A stretch of 64,000 nucleotides of DNA, taken from assembly GCF_000733295.1 (NCBI RefSeq), contig NZ_JPMI01000213.1, positions 1 through 64,000 of the forward strand, in the 5' to 3' direction. This stretch comes from Archangium violaceum Cb vi76 (GTDB taxonomy: Bacteria; Myxococcota; Myxococcia; Myxococcales; Myxococcaceae). The notes under the pieces were generated by a model. That model searched no databases. It saw only the letters and a program-made list of their open reading frames with translations, and was not told the DNA's origin. The translations under genes and the position numbers were made by a program. Below, piece by piece: positions 45,201 through 53,207 of this stretch (positions are counted from its first letter, which is position 1; the number at the start of each line of letters is the position of its first letter).

Positions 45201-45428
45201 ACCATTCCGCCGTCCTACCTGAACGCCCGCTTCCGGGACTCGCTGCGGGATGCCCAGGGCAAACCCAAGCAGCCGGGGCCCGCGATGCAGCGGCTCATCT
45301 ACATGAGCAGCCACCTGAACACGAAGACGTCGCTGACGTACAAGCCCCAGGGCCAGGGCGCGCAGCAGGTGGACTTCATGAACAACTGGTCCATGGTGTT
45401 GAGTGAAGCCACCGTGACGAAGAACTAG
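42237..45428 (+). CDS. Five-haem c-type cytochrome-like protein
   Basis: A 1063-aa exported protein with an N-terminal signal/anchor (YLLLALGGVSALTVAVALVG). Five CxxCH motifs lie at residues about 140 (CQSCH), 245 (CLRCH), 295 (CSACH), 396 (CGSCH) and 475 (CMTCH). His-rich segments (HPGTIVGPDKHLNT) supply possible distal ligands. The 590 residues after the last motif contain Ig/jelly-roll-like regions: VTVASRAQGLSQQTIKPSHG and LVSVATPTESGGMLSVPVTV. It follows the lodA/lodB-like pair by 34 bp and may carry electrons from it. Cytochrome c biogenesis genes are not nearby. Confidence 0.85.
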   Translation: MKTSQQRYLLLALGGVSALTVAVALVGQGRKDSPASGSSPPPVVSQAVGSSLAVKVTSAPTPGTVPPPYPVFPHGNKLTQPLAENDPQAQKFLDFYARQGGVGFPSLTRGSLTALPDRTLDIAHNGLNLGSQRFNSSLVCQSCHDADWLANSDITPPDDAPSTYKALPTMAFWQMPTVDKFWDDNTPPSFLDPQAALPLAANWSPFGDWSASVKALAGRDPIFLAQVETTRSLSPHQPDSVDNLCLRCHSPLAQRQAASSHRPFTHDLLYATPENSKEDPQKAVLGALGRDGISCSACHSVAPDGGQPWNGTDYAAFYGTTSGTLFGDNLTARLKTRADTVQPPPFPFTSSMNLHPGTIVGPDKHLNTQPMAAAGLSLETAATVGGHSYLRDSLVCGSCHVVILPRVPTNYRASMPIAEAEAHGAYERPASCPPGQTTFSGSADFLSDPCVELAYEQTTYFEWLNSGYAPSTATCMTCHMQITAPDSPYDGSMKVAQQNDALAAFYRDNTSLPPRQYNRHTLLGINLFVHEMFQQFPDVLGLDFYAQQDSRVPPYLQSPEIRERTPNLVTNPGAEDGPSADLKADGWTPDPGQTVTVASRAQGLSQQTIKPSHGAEFFQLSGGATLTVDVSAYQGLIDKAAGAATVLWGATTYCDGVVPCGTLALQRKSAQGTWTATSGSIPMNATQQRWLGVQVASPTPIPAGTSALRLAFQPGRELKVDDVFLALKFPDGSVAPLKDGTRGYTFAQNLLNAEQSILDLAVNTAQGVFDPTQPAVLVSVATPTESGGMLSVPVTVTSNVGHKFPSGAGFRRAFLQFEVLDASGKVLWASGQPNALGVICNGVCKPDDSALLASEFTTDPSKLQPNHQVITQQDQAQIYELRAVDDYNLLTSLELQQFREVKDNRLLPEGWVSPAQRKADEMLLGLSLKQLASLTEPLSTVLGANDTSVSGDPDFNTSPAKGTDHITYQVKLSEVSGWKSIRVRMNYQTIPPSYLNARFRDSLRDAQGKPKQPGPAMQRLIYMSSHLNTKTSLTYKPQGQGAQQVDFMNNWSMVLSEATVTKN

Positions 45429-45453
45429 GCACGCGGGACGGGTTGGAGCCTGG

Positions 45454-45495
45454 CGGCCATCGGGAGTGGGCAACGCGCCCGCCCCCGGTGGCCGC
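45454..45495 (+). terminator. First of two related terminator hairpins
   Basis: GCGGCCATCGGG at 45454-45465 pairs with CCCGGTGGCCGC at 45484-45495 (one U-G pair in the plus-strand RNA). The stem lies 26 bp past the five-haem gene, and an inner GGGC/GCCC pair shortens the loop. Only a weak U-tract follows (TTCGTCG). Confidence 0.6.
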
Positions 45496-45546
45496 TTCGT
45501 CGTGTCATGGGAGCCCCGCGGCGCGGGCGGGCCGCGGGCATGAGAA

Positions 45547-45592
45547 AAGCGGCCATCGGTGACGGTCGGACAACCCGTCCCGATGGCCGCTT
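45547..45592. terminator. Second terminator hairpin, for the convergent gene
   Basis: AAGCGGCCATCGG (45547-45559) and CCGATGGCCGCTT (45580-45592) form a perfect 13-bp stem, extended inside by GACGG/CCGTC. On the minus strand it is followed by TTTTCTC, a classical intrinsic terminator for the gene ending at 45613. It shares GCGGCCATCGG with the first hairpin. Confidence 0.8.
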
Positions 45593-45612
45593 CGAGATGC
45601 CGCGCGGGTGGC

Positions 45613-46611
45613 TCAGCGGCCCACGGTGACGTGTGAGCCGAGCACGATGCCGCGCTTGCCGCGCATCATCAGTGCGAGCTCCGGCGGCGCACCGAGCCGC
45701 TCGGGCGTGTGGAGCCGCTGGAAGAACCGGCTGCTGTCGTCGACGTAGTGCATGACCTTGAGCTTGATCTGGAATCCCGGCGGGGGCCTGGTGCCATTGG
45801 CCCAGTACGAGTAGATGATGTTCGTCTCGTAGTTGGCGGGAACGTCGCAGGTGACGGACGTGTTCCAGCTTCCCTCGTTGTCCGGCACGGTCGTCTTCTC
45901 CAGGACGATGTGCTTGCCGCCGGTGACGGGCGTGCCGGAGGAGAAGGCGACGCTGGCGCCGCCCGGGACGTTGGTGCACTCGAGCTGGAACACCATACGT
46001 CCGGCATCCTGGCCCTGGGCGTAGGCCACCGACGTGTCGAAGGTGGGCGCGTTGACGTCCGTGAGGCTGACGTTGCGCCAGCCGAAGCCCGGGTGGTTGA
46101 GGATGAAGTCGGTCATGTCACTGTAGCTGCCCACCACGGGGATCTCGTTCGGGTGCTCTTTGGTGGAGACCCGGGAGATGAGGCAGTAGTGGTCGTTGCT
46201 GATGGCGGACGGCTCCCAGACGAACGGGTTGTCCGTCACGGCGATGTCGCCTGTCTTGCTGGCCTGGACGTAGACCCCGGTCTGCTGATCGCTGGTCTTG
46301 AGCTGGTTGTTCTGCCACTTGTTGGGATAGAGCACCAGGCTGGCCGGCGTGTAGTACAGCGACACCGTCCCGCCCTCCGCGCCTTGGGCGAGGTTCTTCA
46401 TGCGCAGGTAGATGTAGTTCGGGCCGCCCGTCACCAGATTCTGTCCCACGTCCTGGTCGTAGTTGCTGGCGAAGTGGGCCTGCGGATTGGAGACGGGGTA
46501 GATGCCGGAGGGGATGATGTCCGGCGACTCGTAGGCCAGCGGAGGCGACGGAACCTCCCCGTGGTCCTTCAGGTTGGTGCGGAAGAACAAGTCGTCATAC
46601 TGGGTGGCCAT
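45613..46611 (-). CDS. Hypothetical protein of the LodA-like locus, 332 aa
   Basis: ATG 46611 (AGGAGAG SD) opens MATQYDDLFFRTNLKDHGEV. No signal peptide and no family I recognise. The sequence is beta-rich (GGTVSLYYTPASLVLYPNKWQ; ETNIIYSYWANGTRPPPGFQIKLKVMHYV), with the feel of a particle or receptor-like sandwich domain. It is convergent to the lodAB/five-haem operon with two hairpins between, and its promoter has the same TGACRYGTCA pairs as the lodA-like and ferritin-like genes, so it probably belongs to their regulon. Confidence 0.75.
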   Translation of the reverse strand: MATQYDDLFFRTNLKDHGEVPSPPLAYESPDIIPSGIYPVSNPQAHFASNYDQDVGQNLVTGGPNYIYLRMKNLAQGAEGGTVSLYYTPASLVLYPNKWQNNQLKTSDQQTGVYVQASKTGDIAVTDNPFVWEPSAISNDHYCLISRVSTKEHPNEIPVVGSYSDMTDFILNHPGFGWRNVSLTDVNAPTFDTSVAYAQGQDAGRMVFQLECTNVPGGASVAFSSGTPVTGGKHIVLEKTTVPDNEGSWNTSVTCDVPANYETNIIYSYWANGTRPPPGFQIKLKVMHYVDDSSRFFQRLHTPERLGAPPELALMMRGKRGIVLGSHVTVGR

Positions 46612-46755
46612 GAGCGCTCTCCTGGTGGATGGGAATGACATCCGCGAGCGAATGGATTCCGCGCGGACTCAGGGCCTTCAATGCATCCACCAGGCCAATG
46701 ACCTGCACGCCCAACCGGGCGAGAAGCATGGGACGTCCCCACGCTACGGCCTCGC

Positions 46756-46786
46756 TGACACGTCAGGACCGGACGTTGACGCGTCA
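46756..46786 (-). promoter_or_regulatory. TGACRYGTCA palindrome pair upstream of the 332-aa gene
   Basis: TGACACGTCA at 46756-46765 and TGACGCGTCA at 46777-46786 are 21 bp apart and 144 nt upstream of the minus-strand ATG, the same arrangement as at 29180-29210 and 38951-38982. The upstream peptidase gene ends 24 bp away. Confidence 0.72.
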
Positions 46787-46809
46787 AGCCTCCCCGGGTT
46801 GTCGGGGGC

Positions 46810-48159
46810 TCAGCTCATCTCGGCGCGGACGCCCTCGAGCATGCCGGCCTCGGCCTCGCGGTAGACGGAGCCCGGCTCCAACACGGGCTGCCCCGGGGCG
46901 ACGAGCGACTGGATGGCCCCCTCGAAGGGGGCGCCGGGGAAGTGTGTGCGCACCCAGCCGCTGCCCGGTTGGCGCAGGTCGGCCTCGGGGACCCAGGCAC
47001 TCGTGCCCGTCCACGAGTCGTGGATGAGGAGCTCCCTCCCGGACTCACCGTCCCGCATGGCCGTGGCGCTCATCCAGTGGCCGGCGAGGCCGATGGCCAC
47101 GGGCTTGCCCTCGGCGAGCTGCGTGGTGAGCGCGTCCACCGCCTGGCTCCGGTTGTGGGGTTGGATCTCCGTGGCCTCGCCGCCGAAGCGCTCGCTCACC
47201 TGGCGCTTCATCATGTACGTGCCCCAGCCCTGCGTGGTGCCGCCCGGCCGCGTGCCGAGCGTGAAGCGGTTCTCCGGATCCGAGCGGAGCACCGCGCCCT
47301 CGTACTCCGCGCGCTCCTGGGGGGACATGGCCGCGAGTTGGGCCGCGCGCTCCGGGTCCACCGCGGCCTCCATGGACATGAGGGCGTTGGCGCCGCAGGT
47401 GTTGTTCCACGCCTGGGGTGCATTGCCCGCGGGGTTGGTGGCCCCTTGCGTGCTGGTGGGCCTGGCTTCCGGGCTCCCCGGCCAGGTTCCCTCCGCGAAG
47501 GCCAGCTCGGGCGTGGTGTGTCCGATATAGGGGCCGGACTCCTCGGAGAGCTGGCCGATGGACGAGAGGTGCACGCCCGGGGCGCCGGGGTAGCCGGAGG
47601 TGATGACCTCGGGGGTGCCATCCGCCGCCGTGTTGCCGGTGGCGATGCAGATGTGTCCATCCATGTCGTTCTTCTCGTCGGCTCCGAAGAAGACGATGTC
47701 GCCCGCGCGCAACGGAATGCCCGAGTCCGGCGGCACTATCTTCCCGTTCGCCTCGAGACCGTTGAAAGCGCCAATGGCGTTGTTGGTGCCACTGGCGAAG
47801 TTGATCTCGGGAGAGCGCGCGGCGGTCTGGTGGATGGCGTACGCACCCTTCACGAAGTCGAGGCACTGCTCGTCGTAGCCGGTATTGCCCAGTCGTTCGT
47901 TGGCCCAACCGAGGGCCGTGGCCGGGCTTCCATCACGCACCACCGGGCCCTGCACCGGGGCGGGCGTGCCTCCGCTGAGGTCCACCAGCGGGGCGGCGTT
48001 GCTGGCCGCCTCGAAGACGCTCTGGGCCGTGCTCGCGGCATTCTGGGCCGCGGACGTCACCTGGTCGCTCACCGTCTTCGCTATCTCCTTGGCGGTGTTG
48101 ACCACCTGGGTGGCCGTCTGGAAGAGAGAGGAAACACCGGGGCGGATGGTACCGGACAT
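46810..48159 (-). CDS. Double cysteine-peptidase protein (CHAP/NlpC-like plus C39-like)
   Basis: A 449-aa protein from ATG 48159 (AGGAGG SD). The Ala/Thr-rich helical N-terminus (TQVVNTAKEIAKTVSDQVTSAAQ) is followed by an amidase-type domain with Cys99 (EQCLDFVKGAY) and His169 (DGHICIATG), then a C39-like papain fold with Cys255 (NNTCGANALMS), His361 (GHWMSATA) and Asp381 (LIHDSWTG). No classical signal peptide. The first domain could cut peptidoglycan and the second a leader or peptide. This combination suggests a secreted effector or an enzyme for peptide processing; no immunity gene is next to it. Confidence 0.75.
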   Translation of the reverse strand: MSGTIRPGVSSLFQTATQVVNTAKEIAKTVSDQVTSAAQNAASTAQSVFEAASNAAPLVDLSGGTPAPVQGPVVRDGSPATALGWANERLGNTGYDEQCLDFVKGAYAIHQTAARSPEINFASGTNNAIGAFNGLEANGKIVPPDSGIPLRAGDIVFFGADEKNDMDGHICIATGNTAADGTPEVITSGYPGAPGVHLSSIGQLSEESGPYIGHTTPELAFAEGTWPGSPEARPTSTQGATNPAGNAPQAWNNTCGANALMSMEAAVDPERAAQLAAMSPQERAEYEGAVLRSDPENRFTLGTRPGGTTQGWGTYMMKRQVSERFGGEATEIQPHNRSQAVDALTTQLAEGKPVAIGLAGHWMSATAMRDGESGRELLIHDSWTGTSAWVPEADLRQPGSGWVRTHFPGAPFEGAIQSLVAPGQPVLEPGSVYREAEAGMLEGVRAEMS

Positions 48160-48300
48160 GCGGAGCCTCCTGGAGCGTGGGCACTGTCCTCCATCATGCC
48201 ACGTTTTCCTGACTGCCCCCACGGCCCGCTGCGCGCGTGGCGGTCAGGGGTGCTCCGGCGGGGCGGTGTTGCTTCCCGCCCCACCGCGACCAACCAGACT

Positions 48301-48430
48301 TCAGGGACCTTGCACCCGCACGGGTGTCAGGCGGCTGCTCGTGGTGCCATCTCCCAGTTCGCCGGAGGAATTCTGGCCCCAGGCCCACAGCGGGCCGTTC
48401 GAGCGCACCACCAGCGAGTGCAGGCAGCGG
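48301..48430 (-). pseudogene. RCC1-repeat fragment
   Basis: The reverse strand reads HSLVVRSNGPLWAWGQNSSG then ELGDGTT ... LTPVRVQGP and TGA. HSLxVRSxGxxWAWGxNxxGxLGDGTT is the signature of RCC1/BLIP-II-type beta-propeller repeats, common in myxobacterial lipoproteins. Only one repeat's length is left, with no start upstream. It sits in a 300-bp gap between the peptidase and DUF4390-like genes. Confidence 0.65.
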
Positions 48431-48462
48431 CTTGACCGCCGCCAAAAACTGCGAAACTCGAA

Positions 48463-49068
48463 CTAAGGGCGCTGGACGAAGCAGCGGCCCTCGGCCCGGC
48501 GCGTGAGATCCTCGGCCACCGTGCGCAGCAGGCCCCGTGTCAGCGCCGAGCGCTGTGCCTCCGTCTTCTCCCCCTGCGTGAGCCACTGCGCCACCTTCCC
48601 CAGGCTCGCCGCCGTCACCACCTGTAGCCGGACTCCCACCTCAACTTCGAAGCTGGCATCGGCCTCCGGCTCTTCCTCCAGCGTCCACGCCACCCGCTCC
48701 AGCTCCAGCGTCCCCACGCCCGCCAGCGGCCTGCCGTCCAGCACCCAGCGGCCCTCCTTCGCCGAGTACGCCAGCACCTGTGTCAGCCTCGCCGCGTCCA
48801 TCCGCTCGGAGAACCACAGCGGCCGGCGCCGCAGCAGCGTCAGCTCCAACTCCAGACGCCCCGCCAGCCCCAGCCGCATCAACCGCTCCAGCTCGGGCGC
48901 CACCAGCGCGAGCGCCTCGGGCCGTACCGTCACGCGCCGCCCCGCCCGCGCCGCCGAGCACGTCACTTTCGGCGCCTCCTCGCCCCGGGCCGTGGGCGCG
49001 AGCAGACCCAGCGCGGCCACCAGCGCCACGCCGGGTCTTCTCCGTCTGCTCGTGCCAGTTGACCGCAT
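48463..49068 (-). CDS. DUF4390-like exported protein
   Basis: A 201-aa protein with an N-terminal signal (RRRRPGVALVAALGLLAPTARGEE). The pattern LxxxLxLGLxGRLELELTLLRRRPLWFSERMDAARLTQVLAYSAKEGRWVLDGR, with the WF(D/S)E-like step, resembles DUF4390, whose genes in betaproteobacteria adjoin ntrYX. It lies directly after the BamA/TamA-like gene on the same strand (6 bp). Family assignment is tentative. Confidence 0.6.
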   Translation of the reverse strand: MRSTGTSRRRRPGVALVAALGLLAPTARGEEAPKVTCSAARAGRRVTVRPEALALVAPELERLMRLGLAGRLELELTLLRRRPLWFSERMDAARLTQVLAYSAKEGRWVLDGRPLAGVGTLELERVAWTLEEEPEADASFEVEVGVRLQVVTAASLGKVAQWLTQGEKTEAQRSALTRGLLRTVAEDLTRRAEGRCFVQRP

Positions 49069-49074
49069 GGTGTC

Positions 49075-51426
49075 TCAGAAGGGCCGGACGAAGAGCAGCC
49101 GCGCCTCGGGGCTGATGGTCGCGCGCTCGTCCGTGCGCCAGGCCACCGACAGGTGCACCGAGTCCCCGAAGTACACCTGCGCGCCCACGCCCAGCTTCGG
49201 ATCCATCCAGCCCAGCTCCTTCCGCTGCACCGTGCCCACGTCCGCGAAGACTCCAATGAAGCTCCACCGGTACTCCGCGCTCGCCAGCAGCGAGGCGTCC
49301 CCGCGGAACTCCTTGAAGGCGTAGCCGCGCAGCGCGCTCCACCCGCCCAGGGCCTCCTGCTTCTGCAGGGGCAGGTCCTGGCCGCCCGCCGCGCGCACGC
49401 GCAGCCGCAGGCCGTCATCGTGGCCGGTGTTCACGTACAGCACGTTGTCACTCACCACCTTCCAGAAGCGGTACTCCGCGCCACCGCCCAGCTCGGGGCT
49501 GCCCACCTCCACCGTCAGCAGGCTGCGCAATGCCGTCCGCTCCGGCCAATCCCAGCCGTGCCGCACCAGGGACAGCTCGGGGTTGCGGAAGAGCGGGCCC
49601 GTGCGCTCGGCCCGCTTCTCGTCGCTCGCGTACTCGAGGCGTCCCACCACCGACGTCATCCGTCCCTCGTCCACCAGCGGGTTGGGGAAGGGGGCCGAGT
49701 CACGCCGGAAGAGCGAGAAGGGCGGCGAGAAGCTCACCAGCGAGTCATACGTGTCCCGGCGGTACTCCGCTCCCACCCGCCACTGCGGCGAGAGGCGCCA
49801 GGTGGCGAAGCCCGTGAAGCCCTTGCGCCGGAAGTACTCCGAGTCCGGGCGGTTGAGCAGCGCGGAGTAGATGTACGAGTCGATGGCTCCCATCCGCCAC
49901 CGGTCGTTGGTGTCCGTGAAGTCGTAGAGCTGGACGCCCACTTCCGCGAGCCGCACCGCCGGCACCTCCACCTTCGCCCCCACCAGCCAGTTGAGCCGCC
50001 GCTGGAAGGCCGTGCGCTCCGGGTCGCCCGGAATGCGCTGGCCGCCCCAGCGCAGGGGAATGGTCAGCGCCCCGTCCAGTGTCACGTGGGCCCGATTGTG
50101 CACGTCCCACAGCTTGAGCGAGCCCGACAGGCCGGGCGCGAAGCCCGTCACCTGTGTGTGCATGGGGATGAGCTCCGCGTTGAAGCTGGAGCCCCTCGGG
50201 CGCACGTGCACCACCACACGGCGGCCCACCGCGGTGATGGCCTCGTCCCCGGAGTCGCGCGTCCAACTCTCCGCCAGCTCCTCCCAGGACAGCTCCACGT
50301 CGTCGTCCCCGTGCTCGTGCTTCTTTTCGCGCCGCTTCTCCTCCACGGGCCGGTAGCTCCTCCCGCCGTTCTCCTCGCGCACCTCCTCGAAGCGCGTGTC
50401 CGGCCTGGACTCCGTCTCCACGTCCTTCAGCTTGAGGAAGGGCATCTCCAGCTCCAGGCGCTCCTCCGCCCGGCGCAGATCGCTGCGCAGCAGGACGTCG
50501 CCGGGCTTGATGCCCATCACCTCGCGCACCCGCGCCGCCACGTCCTCCTCCACGCCCCGCACCTCCACCGCCTCCACCTTGCCCTCGTCCACCCTCAGCC
50601 GCAGCTGCCCCTCCGGCGTCAGCGTGGCGTCGAGGCGCGCGAGCAGGTAGCCCTCGTCCTCGATCTCATCCTGTGCGCGCTCCAGCGCCTCCGGCAGGCC
50701 CTTCCACACGATGCCCGGGTGGAACTGGCCCTCGTCATCGAACCAGGCCAGCAGCTCCTTCGGCGGGTCCGGCTCCAGGCACTTCCGGGAGGAGATGTGT
50801 ACCCGGATTCCCTCCTTCCCGAGGCGCACGTTGGCCACCGTGTCGTCGTCGTCATCGTCATCGTCGTCGCCGTCCTCGTGGGAGGAGGCGGACGGTGGCA
50901 GCCGGAACAGTTGCTCCTGGACGTCCTGGAGTTCGTCCTTCTGCAGGCCGGTGATGTCCACGCTCGTGACGTGGGGCTGCTCCTCCAGCGCCACCACCAG
51001 CACCGGTGTCGAGCCCTCCGAGAGCCGCACCGTGGGCGTCACCTTCGTGAACAGCCCCGTGCGCGCCAGCCGCTCGAGCAGGAGGGCCGCCTGCTCCGGG
51101 GAGAGCGTGCCCTTCTCCGGAACGTGAGCCAGTGCGCGCACCACCGGCTCGGGGATGCGCTGGAGTCCCTCGAGCTTCACGTCCGACAGCGCGCGGTTCT
51201 CCCCGTTGACGCTCAGCCGCAGCGCGCCGAGCACCTCGGAGTCCGACTCGCTGTCCGCCTCGGCCAGGCAGGGATCTTCTGGTGGCTGTGACGGTGGCGC
51301 CTGCTGGGCGGCGGGCGGAGGCGTCGTGCCGTCCTTGCCGGAGGGCTCGGGGGTCTGGGGCGCGGCGATGCCCTGGGCGTTGGCCGCGAGTGACAGGAAG
51401 CAGAGAAGGTGTGCGATGCGGTTCAT
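49075..51426 (-). CDS. BamA/TamA-family outer-membrane protein with acidic tract
   Basis: A 783-aa protein. A signal peptide (NRIAHLLCFLSLAANAQG) is followed by a Pro-rich segment and POTRA-like domains (about residues 70-330; LSVNGENRALSDVKLEGLQRIPE is a typical POTRA start). The C-terminal half is a 16-strand-type barrel with the DVGTVQ..., GVGAQVYFGDSVHLSVAWRTDE and final ISPEARLLFVRPF (C-terminal Phe) expected of Omp85 proteins. The POTRA region holds a run of nine Asp (187-195) and a Lys/Glu/Asp-rich insert (RREKKHEHGDDD). ATG 51426 is preferred; 51444 is an alternative. It may insert or export an outer-membrane substrate. Confidence 0.85.
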   Translation of the reverse strand: MNRIAHLLCFLSLAANAQGIAAPQTPEPSGKDGTTPPPAAQQAPPSQPPEDPCLAEADSESDSEVLGALRLSVNGENRALSDVKLEGLQRIPEPVVRALAHVPEKGTLSPEQAALLLERLARTGLFTKVTPTVRLSEGSTPVLVVALEEQPHVTSVDITGLQKDELQDVQEQLFRLPPSASSHEDGDDDDDDDDDTVANVRLGKEGIRVHISSRKCLEPDPPKELLAWFDDEGQFHPGIVWKGLPEALERAQDEIEDEGYLLARLDATLTPEGQLRLRVDEGKVEAVEVRGVEEDVAARVREVMGIKPGDVLLRSDLRRAEERLELEMPFLKLKDVETESRPDTRFEEVREENGGRSYRPVEEKRREKKHEHGDDDVELSWEELAESWTRDSGDEAITAVGRRVVVHVRPRGSSFNAELIPMHTQVTGFAPGLSGSLKLWDVHNRAHVTLDGALTIPLRWGGQRIPGDPERTAFQRRLNWLVGAKVEVPAVRLAEVGVQLYDFTDTNDRWRMGAIDSYIYSALLNRPDSEYFRRKGFTGFATWRLSPQWRVGAEYRRDTYDSLVSFSPPFSLFRRDSAPFPNPLVDEGRMTSVVGRLEYASDEKRAERTGPLFRNPELSLVRHGWDWPERTALRSLLTVEVGSPELGGGAEYRFWKVVSDNVLYVNTGHDDGLRLRVRAAGGQDLPLQKQEALGGWSALRGYAFKEFRGDASLLASAEYRWSFIGVFADVGTVQRKELGWMDPKLGVGAQVYFGDSVHLSVAWRTDERATISPEARLLFVRPF

Positions 51427-51623
51427 GCGGGACGGGAAGAGCATGAGGCGTTCCAGGCCGGCGGACGCTGCAAGTGCGCGAAACCACAGGGGGCCGCTCC
51501 GCTTGGAGGATGTCATCTCCACATCCTGATGTCGCGGGGTGATGTGCGGATGACATCGCGGCCGTGGCCGTGGCCCGCGAGGTGTTGAGCGCGTTGCGTG
51601 AGCACTGAGGAGACGGCCTCCTC

Positions 51624-53012
<1,389 letters not shown>

Positions 53013-53207
53013 GGGCCCAGCGTAGCGCACGGCCGAGCCGGGGCCGTGGCGGGGGAGTGGGGGGCGGGCCGCTCCCTGTTTCTCCCAGGAGTGGGTGGAT
53101 AAGGTACGGCATGGGGGCATGGCGGGCTTTTCGGCTCGAGCAGGCGTGCATGGCGCTCCCCTGCTTGCTTACGCTCCCACCGGACCTTCCCCTGGGAGGT
53201 GGGACAG

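Noticed and set aside
45625-45634. TGACGTGTGA near the end of the 332-aa gene
   Set aside because: It matches TGACGTGTCA in 9 of 10 but lies alone inside a coding region, so it was not added to the palindrome set.
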